From Bacteroidales bacterium (GTDB lineage: Bacteria; Bacteroidota; Bacteroidia; Bacteroidales; Rikenellaceae), in assembly GCA_949419965.1 (NCBI GenBank), contig CASPAC010000024.1, positions 1-18,017 of the forward strand: a stretch of DNA of 18,017 nucleotides. The letters are read 5' to 3'. Shown piece after piece: positions 7,644 through 15,422 of this stretch. The stretch's first letter is position 1. Each line of letters begins with the position of its first letter. The translations under genes and the position numbers were made by a program. Under the pieces are notes generated by a model, which was not told the DNA's origin, ran no database searches, and was given only the letters and a program-made list of their open reading frames with translations.

Positions 7644-10600
7644 TTAGAAATTGAACTTCAGACCGAGCATGTAGGTGCGCGGACGGGGATAGAAGTTGTT
7701 GTCGATGCCCGAGAAGATTTCGGGATCGATGCCCTTGTAACCCGAGATGGTGGCGACGTTCTGCACGGTGCCGAAGATACTCAGGTTCATGGGGCGCTTC
7801 GACGACTTGCGGAGGTCGAACCGGTAGCTCAGCGTAATGTTGTCGAGCTTGAGGAACGACGCGTTGCGCACGTAATAGTCGGAAAGGTATTGAGCTTCGG
7901 TGAAACCGGTCGCCATGGCCGAAGCATGACGGTTGCAGACGAAATTGTTCAGCCAGAGGTCGCGCAGCGAACCGCCGTTAGATTCCACGTTGGCATAGAC
8001 GTAGTTGCCGACGTTGGCATGGGCCGAGACAGCCAGCGTGAGGGCGCGCCACGAAACGGCGGTGTTGAAACCGAACGTTACGTCGGGAGCGGCCTTCTTG
8101 TAACAATACTTGTCCTTGGAATCGACCTTGCCGTCGCCGTTGCGGTCGACGTAGACGCCCTCCATGGGAAGGCCGTTCTCATCGTAGACCTGCTGGTAGA
8201 CGTAGAACGAATTGAGCGGCTGGCCGGTCTGCTGCACCTGGCAGGTGACGCCGACGCCGCCCGAGATGCCGCCGGTATCGACGCCATAGTAATCCTCGCG
8301 CTCGTCATCGGAAGTCAGACGGGTGATCTTGTTCTTGTTCCAGGCGGTATTGAATCCGATGGTCCACGTCCAATCCTTGGTCTGGATGGGCACGGCATTG
8401 ATCTCGAACTCGACGCCGGTGTTTTCGAGGTCGCCGATGTTGGCATTGAGGTAGTTGGCAAGGTTGGCGCCGGCAGCAATGGGCGTCCAGTTGAGCAGGT
8501 CCTTGGTCTTGCGCTTGTAGAAGTCGATGCTACCGTAGATGCGGCCGTCGAGGAAACCGTAGTCCAGACCGGCATTGTAGGTGGTGGTGGTTTCCCACTT
8601 CAAGTCGGCGTTGTAGCCGGCCGGCGTGATGGGATATTTCCAACTTGTGCCGAAAGGATAGAGGCTGGCATCGGTATTATGAATATAGGTGGCCAGCGTG
8701 GGATAGTCGCCCGCGTTGAGGTCCTGCTGACCGGTCTGGCCCCAGCTCAGACGGAGCTTGAGGTTGGAAACGGCGCGGACGTCGCGCATGAAGGGCTCGT
8801 TGGAGATGTTCCAGCCCAGGGCCACCGAGGGGAAGAGACCCCATTTGTTCTCGGAGAAACGCGACGTACCGTCGTTACGCACCGTGGCGGTGATCATGTA
8901 ACGGCTGTCGAAAGCGTAGTTGACTCGGCCGAAGAACGAGACGAGGTAATATTCGGTCTTCGAGGTTTTGGGGTTGGAGATGTAGTATCCGGGAGCGTCG
9001 GGAGCCGTACCGTCGGCCTTGTAAGTCTCGCCGAAAGACGATTTGTAGAAGTGCTGCCACGAATAACCGGCCATGACGTCGAACGTATGACGGCCGATGG
9101 TCTTGTTGTAGTCGGCGTAGAACTCCAAGGTCTGGTCGCGGCGGCGCTGCGAATAGTTGCGGTGGTAACCCGAACCCGACTGGGTCTTGTCATGCATGGA
9201 CTGCTCGGTATTGGACGCCACGTCGACCGTGCCGGTCGACTCGACATAGTCGAGACCGAGGTTGAGGTTCAGGCGCAGGTCTTCGAGACCGTGGATGCGG
9301 TAGTCGACCTGGGCGTTGCCGATGAAACGCTTGGCGTTGGACTCGTCGCGCTTGTCCTTGAGCAGCGCCAGGGGATTCTGCGTCGCCATGGTGTTGCTGT
9401 TGGCAACAGTATGGTCGGGACGGCCCTCGGCATCGACACGGCCGTTATTCCACCACCAGTAGCCGTTCAGACCGTCGGGGTCGTAGACCGGCTGCGTGGG
9501 GTCGAACTGCACGGCCTGGCCCACGGCGTCCTGGTTGGCGAAGCGGCTGTCCATGTTCATGCCCTTCGCGTTGAGGCTGATGTTGAGGTGGTTGTCGAGC
9601 AGGATGGGATTGAGATTGACGGTGAGCGTCTCGCGCGTCATGTTGTCGGTGCGGAGCGTACCGTCCTGGTTGATGTAGCCGAACGAGACGCGGTAAGGCA
9701 TGCGGTTCTTCTCGCCCATCTTGACGTTGCCCGTCAGACTGATGTTGGTGTCGTAGGACTGGGCCAGCTGGTAGATCTGCTTCTGCCAGTCGGTATTGGC
9801 CGTGCCGAGAGCACGGTAGGCGTCGTTGTCGGTGCCGCCCATGAACTGCTCCATGGCCGCACGCATCTGGTCGCCGGTCATGACGTCGACATACTTGGCA
9901 TTCTGGCTCAGCGAAGCGGTGAAGTCGACGGCCACGTGAGGGATGGCCGAATCGGTGCCCGAACCCTTCTTGGTGGTGATGATGATAACGCCGTTCGAAG
10001 CGCGCGAACCGTAGATGGCCGTGGCCGAAGCATCCTTGAGGATGGTGAACGACTCGATGTCGCTGGGATTGATCGAAGCCAGGGCGCTGCTGACGCCGTC
10101 GATGCCGGAATTGGAGACGGGCAGACCGTCGACCACGATCATCGGGTCCTGCTGGGCGCTGAGCGACGAAGCACCGCGCACGCGGATCGTCGCGGCGCTG
10201 CCGGGCTGGCCGGTGCCGGGCGTGACGACCACGCCGGCGCTCTTGCCGAGCATCAGATCGGCGGGCGAGGAGACCAGACCCTTGTTGAGCTGGTCGGCCT
10301 TGACGGTGGCCACCGAACCGGTCATGTCGTTCTTCTTGACGGCGCCGTAGCCGATGACGACCACTTCGTCGAGGGCCATAAGGTCCTCTTCGAGCACCAG
10401 ACGGGCAAGATCGGTCGACGAAGCCACGCGCTGGACCGTCTTATAACCGATGTAGCTGACTTCGACAACCGACTGCGGGCTCTTCACCGTGATGGCGAAA
10501 GCGCCGTCGATGTCGGTCGTTACACCGTTGACGGTGCCCTGTTCGACGACGGAAGCGCCGATGACGGGATTGCCGGAGTTGTCAACGACAACGCCGTTGA

Positions 10601-10691
10601 CCGTGTACTTCGCCTGAGCGAAGACTCGGAGGGGGGGGGTGCAGACGCATAGGATCATGACACCCAAACACATAGCTAAAACTTTCTTCAT
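7644..10691 (-). CDS. susC: SusC-like TonB-dependent outer-membrane transporter
   Basis: A 1015-residue TonB-dependent transporter that imports maltooligosaccharides together with SusD. It starts at the ATG at 10691. The signal peptide (about 1-26) ends in VFAQA and is unusual in being encoded across a run of nine Cs (residues 18-21). A carboxypeptidase-D-like regulatory domain covers about 29-105 (VNGVVVDNSGNPVIGASVVE), followed by a TonB-box-like LDEVVVIGYG (107-116). The plug domain is at about 121-243, with VRGASSLSAQQDPMIVVDGL (171-190) and the family signature KDASATAIYGSRASNGVIII (219-238). The rest is the 22-strand barrel, ending in the aromatic strand MLGLKFNF. It begins 38 bases after the GH65 gene and is followed 24 bases later by susD. 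I see no promoter in the 38-base gap, so it is probably read from the operon promoter upstream of the transporter gene. Confidence 0.96.
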   Translation of the reverse strand: MKKVLAMCLGVMILCVCTPPLRVFAQAKYTVNGVVVDNSGNPVIGASVVEQGTVNGVTTDIDGAFAITVKSPQSVVEVSYIGYKTVQRVASSTDLARLVLEEDLMALDEVVVIGYGAVKKNDMTGSVATVKADQLNKGLVSSPADLMLGKSAGVVVTPGTGQPGSAATIRVRGASSLSAQQDPMIVVDGLPVSNSGIDGVSSALASINPSDIESFTILKDASATAIYGSRASNGVIIITTKKGSGTDSAIPHVAVDFTASLSQNAKYVDVMTGDQMRAAMEQFMGGTDNDAYRALGTANTDWQKQIYQLAQSYDTNISLTGNVKMGEKNRMPYRVSFGYINQDGTLRTDNMTRETLTVNLNPILLDNHLNISLNAKGMNMDSRFANQDAVGQAVQFDPTQPVYDPDGLNGYWWWNNGRVDAEGRPDHTVANSNTMATQNPLALLKDKRDESNAKRFIGNAQVDYRIHGLEDLRLNLNLGLDYVESTGTVDVASNTEQSMHDKTQSGSGYHRNYSQRRRDQTLEFYADYNKTIGRHTFDVMAGYSWQHFYKSSFGETYKADGTAPDAPGYYISNPKTSKTEYYLVSFFGRVNYAFDSRYMITATVRNDGTSRFSENKWGLFPSVALGWNISNEPFMRDVRAVSNLKLRLSWGQTGQQDLNAGDYPTLATYIHNTDASLYPFGTSWKYPITPAGYNADLKWETTTTYNAGLDYGFLDGRIYGSIDFYKRKTKDLLNWTPIAAGANLANYLNANIGDLENTGVEFEINAVPIQTKDWTWTIGFNTAWNKNKITRLTSDDEREDYYGVDTGGISGGVGVTCQVQQTGQPLNSFYVYQQVYDENGLPMEGVYVDRNGDGKVDSKDKYCYKKAAPDVTFGFNTAVSWRALTLAVSAHANVGNYVYANVESNGGSLRDLWLNNFVCNRHASAMATGFTEAQYLSDYYVRNASFLKLDNITLSYRFDLRKSSKRPMNLSIFGTVQNVATISGYKGIDPEIFSGIDNNFYPRPRTYMLGLKFNF
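10631..10639 (-). repeat. C9 homopolymer inside the susC signal-peptide coding sequence
   Basis: Nine consecutive G on the plus strand, read as nine C on the coding strand, covering codons 18-21 of susC. Gain or loss of a single base here would put susC out of frame within the first 22 codons. Only the length of nine keeps the ATG at 10691 in frame with the rest of the gene. Confidence 0.9.
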
Positions 10692-10729
10692 AAAGCCGTT
10701 TGTGTTGGTTAATAATTAGGTTGGTTGTG

Positions 10730-13003
10730 CTATTTCAAGTTTCGAGAAACCGTGCCGTCGACCGTGAGCCGTTCGCCGGCGAGCATGATTTCGATCGCTT
10801 CTCCTTCGCAAGTGATTTCCACGGTGCCGCGCATGATCCTCACCGAGATGACGCGCCCCCGGTAGTCGATGCGGAACGCCAGGTGGCGCCACGCCTCGGG
10901 CAGATGGGGCTCGAACGAGAGGAGGCCGTCGCGGACGCGCATGCCGCCGAAGCCCTCGACCACCGAGAGCCACGAACCGGCCATGGAGGTGACGTGGCAC
11001 CCCTCCTCGACCTCGCGGTTGTAATCGTCGAGGTCGAGCCGCGACGTACGCAGGTACATCTCGTAGGCCTTGTCCATCAATCCGAGCTTGGCGGCCAGGA
11101 TGGCATGGACGCAGGGCGAGAGCGACGACTCGTGGACGGTGCGCGCCTCGTAGAAATCGAAGTTGCGGCGCAACGTGGCGTCGTCGAAATCCTCCTGGAA
11201 GAAGTAGAGCCCCTGCAACACGTCGGCCTGCTTGATGAAACACGAACGCAAGATGCGGTCCCACGACCATTTCTGGTTGATGGGCCGCTCGGCGGGATCG
11301 AGGTCCTTCACCAGAAGCTGCTCCTTGTCCAGATAACCGTCCTGCTGGAGGAAGATGCCCAGATCGCGGTCCTCGCCGAAGAACATGTTGCGGTCGATCT
11401 CGAGCCACACGGCCGTCTCGGCCTGCTCGTCGAACGCACGGCGCGCGCACATGGCGGCATAGGCCTCGGGATTGTTCTCGCGCACCCACTTCACGGCCTC
11501 GGCGGCATAGCGCAGGCACCAGCAGGCGATGTAGGAGGTGTACCAGTTGTTGTTGACGTTGTTCTCGTACTCGTTGGGGCCCGTGACGCCGAGCATGACA
11601 TACTTCTTGCGGGCTTCGGACCAGGTGATGCGCCGGGCCCAGAAACGCGCGATGGAGAGCAGCACCTCGGCGCCCCCCTCGGCGAGGTAGGAGGTGTCGC
11701 CCGTGTAGCGGATGTAGTTGAAGATGGCGTAGGCGATGGCGCCGTTGCGGTGGATCTCCTCGAAAGTGATCTCCCACTCGTTGTGGCACTCCTCGCCGTT
11801 GATGGTGACCATGGGATAGAGCGCCGCGCCGTCGCGGAAGCCGAGTTTGGCGGCGTTCTCGATGGCCTTGTCGAGCTGGTTGTAACGGTAGACGAGCAGT
11901 TCGCGCGCCACCTGCCGACCGGCGGTGGCCATGTAGAACGGCAGGCAGTAGGCCTCGGTGTCCCAGTAGGTGACGCCGCCGTACTTCTCCCCGGTGAAAC
12001 CCTTGGGCCCGATGTTGAGGCGCGTGTCGACGCCCGTATAGGTCTGCAAGAGCATGAAGATGCAGAAGCGGATGCCCTGCTGGGCCGCATCGTCGCCCCC
12101 GATCTCGATGTCGCAGCTGTGCCAGCGGGCGGCCCAGGCGCGCTCCTGCTCTTTGAGCAGCGCATCGAACCCGGCCTCGGCACCGTCGGCCGCCACGGCG
12201 CGCGCGGCGGCGATCAACCCGTCGGCCTTGTGGTTGAGCGACGAACAGATGCCGACATACTTGCAGAGCGTGGCCCACTCCCCTGCCTCGCGGCGGACGA
12301 CAGCGGTATGGCGCACCTTCTCGGGCACGGTTTCGCAACGGAACCCGGCGCCGTCGAGGAAGACGCGCTGCGCCCAGGCGACGTCGAAACCGCTTTTCTT
12401 GGTACGGCTCTGCACGGCGTCGCCGTCGGTGGCGACGGGCTCCCAGAACTTCTCGTCGTAGTTGGCGTCGGTGTTGCGGACGTCGGCGTCGATATAAGGC
12501 GAAAAAGTCACCTCGGCGGCCCGGTCGAGCGGCCGGACGGCATAGCGGATGACACCCAGCTCGCGGCGCTCCAACGAGAGGAAGCGCACGGCCTCGACCT
12601 CGACGCGCAAGCCGGACTTCATGCGCACGGTCATGCGGCGCGTGAGCACCGAACGGCGCATGTCCATCTCGCGGCGGAACGATTCGACCTCGACGGCGGC
12701 CAGGTCGAGCGCCTCGCCGTCGACGAAGACGTCGACCCCGATCCAGAACGCCGAATTGAGCACCTTGGCGAAATACTCGGGATAGCCGTTCTTCCACCAC
12801 CCCACGCGTGTCTTGTCGGGATAGTAGATGGCGCCTATGTAATTGCCCTGGAGCGATTCGCCCGAATAATGCTCCTCGAAATTGGCACGGCCGCCCATGA
12901 CGCCGTTGCCCAGGGCGAAGAGCGACTCGGAAGACTTGACCCGCGCGGGGTCGAAGCGCTCCTCGACGAGCATCCAGGGGTCGGTCTTGATAAACTGGTT
13001 CAT
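10730..13003 (-). CDS. GH65 maltose phosphorylase (cytoplasmic)
   Basis: A 757-residue glycoside hydrolase family 65 phosphorylase, normal family length and without a signal peptide. It should split maltose with inorganic phosphate into glucose and beta-glucose 1-phosphate. Landmarks: N-terminal beta-sandwich with ESLFALGNGVMGGRANFEE (26-44), YWDTEAY at 346-352, and TGPNEYENNVNNNWYTS (474-490) containing the catalytic acid Glu478. KQADVLQ (591-597) and HESSLSP (624-630) lie in the phosphate-side active-site region. Trehalose and kojibiose phosphorylases share this fold; the starch setting and the pgmB neighbour make maltose most likely. The ATG at 13003 lies 2 bases after the pgmB stop; a TTG at 13024 would add seven residues and overlap pgmB, so I rejected it. 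The gene is probably translationally coupled to pgmB. Confidence 0.93.
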   Translation of the reverse strand: MNQFIKTDPWMLVEERFDPARVKSSESLFALGNGVMGGRANFEEHYSGESLQGNYIGAIYYPDKTRVGWWKNGYPEYFAKVLNSAFWIGVDVFVDGEALDLAAVEVESFRREMDMRRSVLTRRMTVRMKSGLRVEVEAVRFLSLERRELGVIRYAVRPLDRAAEVTFSPYIDADVRNTDANYDEKFWEPVATDGDAVQSRTKKSGFDVAWAQRVFLDGAGFRCETVPEKVRHTAVVRREAGEWATLCKYVGICSSLNHKADGLIAAARAVAADGAEAGFDALLKEQERAWAARWHSCDIEIGGDDAAQQGIRFCIFMLLQTYTGVDTRLNIGPKGFTGEKYGGVTYWDTEAYCLPFYMATAGRQVARELLVYRYNQLDKAIENAAKLGFRDGAALYPMVTINGEECHNEWEITFEEIHRNGAIAYAIFNYIRYTGDTSYLAEGGAEVLLSIARFWARRITWSEARKKYVMLGVTGPNEYENNVNNNWYTSYIACWCLRYAAEAVKWVRENNPEAYAAMCARRAFDEQAETAVWLEIDRNMFFGEDRDLGIFLQQDGYLDKEQLLVKDLDPAERPINQKWSWDRILRSCFIKQADVLQGLYFFQEDFDDATLRRNFDFYEARTVHESSLSPCVHAILAAKLGLMDKAYEMYLRTSRLDLDDYNREVEEGCHVTSMAGSWLSVVEGFGGMRVRDGLLSFEPHLPEAWRHLAFRIDYRGRVISVRIMRGTVEITCEGEAIEIMLAGERLTVDGTVSRNLK

Positions 13004-13005
13004 GG

Positions 13006-13662
13006 TCAATCTATTTGGTTGCAAAGTTTCTCGAACGTGAAGCCCTCGAAGGTGGGCAGCTGCATGGTGGCCTTGGCCAGCAGGGGGCTGCCGCCCACAC
13101 CGACCGACCGCATGCCTGCACGCGTAGCGGCCTCGACCCCGGCGGCGGCATCCTCGAAGACGACGCAGACGGCGGGCTCCATGCCGGCGAGCTCGGCCCC
13201 CTTGGCGAAGACCTCGGGATCGGGCTTGGCCTTGGAGACCAACGTGCCGTCGACGATGCGGTCGAACAAGGCGCGCAGGCCGCAGCGGTCGAGGATGACC
13301 CCGGCGTTCTTGGATGCGGAACCCAGCACCACGCCCACCCCTTTGGCCTTGAGCTCCTGCAGGAACGGCAGGACGCCCGGCAGCACCTCGTCGGCGGTCA
13401 TGCGGTTGACGTAATCGAGGTAGCGGGCATTCTTCCCGGCGGCCATCCGCTCCTTCTCCTCGGCGGAGAAGCGGTTTTCCATGCCTCCGGCGCGCAGCAC
13501 GATGTCGAGCGACGCCATACGGCTGACGCCCTTGGTGGCCTCGCCCTGCTCGGGCGTGAACTCGAAGCCGAGTTCGCGGGCCAACGCGGCCCAGGCGAGA
13601 TAATGATACTTGGCGGTGTCGACGAGGACCCCGTCGAGATCGAAGATGCAGCAGGAGATCAT
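13006..13662 (-). CDS. pgmB: Beta-phosphoglucomutase (HAD family)
   Basis: A 218-residue cytoplasmic HAD-superfamily enzyme converting beta-glucose 1-phosphate to glucose 6-phosphate through a glucose 1,6-bisphosphate intermediate. All HAD motifs are in place: motif I FDLDGVLVDT with nucleophile Asp8 and acid/base Asp10, motif II GSASKN with Ser115, motif III Lys146 in KAKPDPEVF, and motif IV VVFEDAAAGVEAA with Glu170 and Asp171. The cap domain (about 16-88) contains KGVSRMASLD, the substrate-specificity loop typical of beta-phosphoglucomutases. It sits between the sugar transporter (10-base gap) and the GH65 phosphorylase (2-base gap), so product and substrate match: it consumes the beta-glucose 1-phosphate made by GH65. 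This pairing strongly favours pgmB over other small HAD phosphatases. Confidence 0.94.
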   Translation of the reverse strand: MISCCIFDLDGVLVDTAKYHYLAWAALARELGFEFTPEQGEATKGVSRMASLDIVLRAGGMENRFSAEEKERMAAGKNARYLDYVNRMTADEVLPGVLPFLQELKAKGVGVVLGSASKNAGVILDRCGLRALFDRIVDGTLVSKAKPDPEVFAKGAELAGMEPAVCVVFEDAAAGVEAATRAGMRSVGVGGSPLLAKATMQLPTFEGFTFEKLCNQID

Positions 13663-13672
13663 AAACTGAAGA

Positions 13673-14968
13673 TTATTTGTCCTTGACGAAAGCGACCGAC
13701 ATGGCGGCCAACAACATGAAAACGGCGGCCAGGGCGATCATAGCCATGGGACGGCCGCCGAACAACTGCGTGACGATCAGACCGCCGGAGAGTCCGACGA
13801 CGATCTGCGGAACGGTGATCGTGAAGTTGAAGATACCCATGTAGACCCCCATGCGGCGCGCCTCGACGGCCCGCGAGAGGATGGCGTAGGGCATGGCCAA
13901 GATACCGGCCCAGGCGATGCCGATGCCCACCATGGGGATCATGAGCGCATATTTGTCGGAGAGGAAGCACAAACCGGCGAAACCGGCGGCGCCGAACAAC
14001 AGGCAGAGCGCGTAGACGAGCTTGTTGCCCCACCGGCCGGCGATGCGCGCGATGAAGAGCGAAGCGATGCAGGCGGGAACGGGATAGGTGCCGTTCAGCA
14101 CGCCGACCCACGTTTGGGCCTCGCCCTCGGAGAGCACGGCGCCCCCGCTGGCAGCCACGCCGGTGATGGCGGGCTTGAGGTAGGTCCACATGAGGAACAG
14201 CGCGGCCCACGAGAAGAACTGCACGACGCCGAGCTGCCACATGACCCGGGGCACGTTGCGCATCAACTCCACGAACGAGAGGCGCTCGGGCGTCTCGCCG
14301 GCCGTCTCGTCGTTATACCTGGCGAACTCCTCGGGCGGATACTCGCGGGTGCGGAAGGCGGTGACGAGCACCGTGGCGAGCAGGATGGCGCCACCTATAT
14401 AATAGGACCATGCGATATGCTGGGCGACCTGCCCGGGGACGACCTCGTCGGAGACGCCGCAGCGCGTGAGGATCAACGGCAGGACGGCCCCGACGACGGC
14501 GCCGAGATTGATCAGAAAGGTCTGGACGACGTAACCCTTGGTCTTCTGCGAATCGTCGAGCATGTCGGCGACCAGAGCGCGGAACGGCTGCATGGTGACG
14601 TTGAACGACAAGTCCATGAACAACAAGATGAAAGCTCCCATGGCCAACGGCGCGAAAGCGAGCAGCAACGGGGCGTTGGGCATCAGAGCCAGGGCCAGGG
14701 CCGAGACGATGGCGCCGCCGAGGATGAACGGGACGCGGCGGCCCAACCGGGTCCAGGTGCCGTCGGAAAAGAGCCCGACGATGGGCTGGATGACCAGGCC
14801 GGCGACGGGAGCGGCCAGCCAGAAGTAGCTCAGGTGCGAGAGGTCGGCGCCCAGCGACTCGAAGATGGTGGAGGTATTGGAGTTCTGCAGCGAATAGCCG
14901 ATCTGAACCCCGAGGAAGCCGAAGCTGAGGTTCCATATCTGCCAAAAGGACAGTTTCGGTTTTTTCAT
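13673..14968 (-). CDS. MFS sugar transporter, probable maltose/maltooligosaccharide permease
   Basis: A 431-residue inner-membrane carrier with about twelve hydrophobic segments. It begins KLSFWQIWNLSFGFLGVQIG, a start typical of the sucrose/maltose branch of the major facilitator superfamily (SLC45-like). The loop after the second membrane segment reads GLFSDGTWTRLGRRVPF (65-81), the motif-A signature. A long cytoplasmic loop at about 208-232 (TREYPPEEFARYNDETAGE) separates the two six-helix halves. It is first in the operon, 10 bases ahead of pgmB and followed by GH65, so it most likely brings maltose or short maltodextrins from periplasm to cytoplasm for phosphorolysis. Family is secure; the substrate is inferred from context. 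The 5' side holds an AT-rich promoter-like stretch and a paired direct repeat. Confidence 0.9.
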   Translation of the reverse strand: MKKPKLSFWQIWNLSFGFLGVQIGYSLQNSNTSTIFESLGADLSHLSYFWLAAPVAGLVIQPIVGLFSDGTWTRLGRRVPFILGGAIVSALALALMPNAPLLLAFAPLAMGAFILLFMDLSFNVTMQPFRALVADMLDDSQKTKGYVVQTFLINLGAVVGAVLPLILTRCGVSDEVVPGQVAQHIAWSYYIGGAILLATVLVTAFRTREYPPEEFARYNDETAGETPERLSFVELMRNVPRVMWQLGVVQFFSWAALFLMWTYLKPAITGVAASGGAVLSEGEAQTWVGVLNGTYPVPACIASLFIARIAGRWGNKLVYALCLLFGAAGFAGLCFLSDKYALMIPMVGIGIAWAGILAMPYAILSRAVEARRMGVYMGIFNFTITVPQIVVGLSGGLIVTQLFGGRPMAMIALAAVFMLLAAMSVAFVKDK

Positions 14969-14999
14969 GGATCAGGCGGTAGTTTTGGTTTTCGGTTTA

Positions 15000-15013
15000 T
15001 AAAATTAAAAATA
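15000..15013 (-). promoter_or_regulatory. Candidate -7 region of the starch operon promoter
   Basis: Two overlapping minus-strand octamers each match seven of eight positions of the Bacteroidota -7 element TAnnTTTG: TATTTTTA (15013-15006) and TAATTTTA (15007-15000). No TTTG -33 element lies at the expected 19-21-base distance from either, which would suit a promoter needing an activator. The stretch is 32-45 bases ahead of the transporter ATG. AT-rich DNA easily gives such matches, so this is tentative. Confidence 0.35.
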
Positions 15014-15039
15014 AATATCCGGAAAACGGAACGTCCGCA

Positions 15040-15072
15040 CGACGAACGGCACGATAAAACCGACGAACGGCA
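15040..15072 (-). promoter_or_regulatory. Putative LytTR response-regulator binding site (paired direct repeat)
   Basis: The 12-mer cgacgaacggca occurs twice without mismatch, at 15040-15051 and 15061-15072, exactly 21 bp apart. On the operon strand each copy contains GCCGTTCGT, which agrees with eight of nine positions of the published LytTR/AgrA half-site consensus [TA][AC][CA]GTTN[AG][TG] as I recall it. LytTR regulators bind two such 9-bp direct repeats with about 12 bp between them, which is the spacing here. The site lies about 27 bp upstream of the candidate -7 region and between a LytTR gene and the operon it would control. The repeat is seen directly; the binding assignment is inference. 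Confidence 0.6.
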
Positions 15073-15266
15073 ACTTCCGGGAGACGAAAGCGGAAAAACC
15101 CTGAAGGGCGACCCGGGAGAAACGGAACGCGGAAAACACCGGCCGGGACGAAAGCGGACGACGAACCGAAAACCGGCGAAGGAGAAAGGCGGAAGAGCGG
15201 GTCAAGAAAACGGCGGCGGCACGAGAAACGAGCAATGGCAGACAGCAGGCCGGGAGCGGGCGGCGG

Positions 15267-15291
15267 GGCTCGTGCCTTTGAGGCGCGAGCC
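15267..15291. other. Hairpin in the regulatory region
   Basis: Arms 15267-15276 (ggctcgtgcc) and 15282-15291 (ggcgcgagcc), loop of 5 bases. Nine of ten positions pair; the tenth is a U-G wobble in plus-strand RNA but an A-C mismatch in minus-strand RNA. No T-tract follows on either strand. Its role is unknown. Confidence 0.4.
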
Positions 15292-15341
15292 GGTCCCGGG
15301 CGCAAGGTCAGAGACCTTGAAATATGATTTTTCGATGAAAG

Positions 15342-15376
15342 CCTGCACCCCGGCTAAAAGATCGGAGCCGGGCAGG
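15342..15376 (-). terminator. Terminator-like hairpin downstream of the response regulator
   Basis: On the minus strand, CCTGC then CCCGGCT pairs with AGCCGGG and GCAGG with a 2-base bulge, giving 12 base pairs around a 10-base loop. It lies 46 bases after the regulator stop. There is no clean U-tract, only T-containing sequence further on, so termination may be partial or factor-dependent. Confidence 0.4.
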
Positions 15377-15422
15377 GGAAAAAGACACGGGAGAAATCGG
15401 CCGCAGGAGCGGAACCGGCAGC

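Larger units (their letters stand above)
14969..15422. other. Non-coding regulatory region between the two-component system and the starch operon
   Basis: I see no credible gene in these 454 bases. From the regulator end, it contains a terminator-like hairpin (15342-15376), a small hairpin (15304-15318), a third hairpin (15267-15291), and a long stretch (about 15073-15260) with a purine-rich plus strand. It ends with the paired direct repeat (15040-15072) and an AT-rich segment (14996-15018) next to the transporter start. A second, looser repeat, gacgaaagcgga, occurs at 15083-15094 and 15147-15158. The region separates regulator and operon transcripts and probably carries the operon promoter and operator. 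Confidence 0.7.

Noticed and set aside
10692..10729. Separate promoter directly ahead of susC
   Set aside because: The 38-base gap is AT-rich but holds no TAnnTTTG-type element with a TTTG at the right distance.
13004..13024. Seven-residue N-terminal extension of the GH65 enzyme from a TTG
   Set aside because: It would overlap the end of pgmB; the ATG at 13003 gives a normal family N-terminus 2 bases after the pgmB stop.
2145..13414. Very long plus-strand reading frames opposite the real genes (for example 2145-4928, 7890-10652, 10700-13414)
   Set aside because: They lie opposite genes with complete domains and signal peptides on the minus strand. Their translations are low-complexity, rich in G, A, V, R and E, with no recognisable domain; GC-rich third positions remove stops on the opposite strand.
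14997..15305. Minus-strand reading frame of 102 codons in the regulator-operon spacer
   Set aside because: It would cover the AT-rich promoter region and the direct repeats, is Arg/Pro/Ser-rich and resembles no protein I know. Treated as non-coding.
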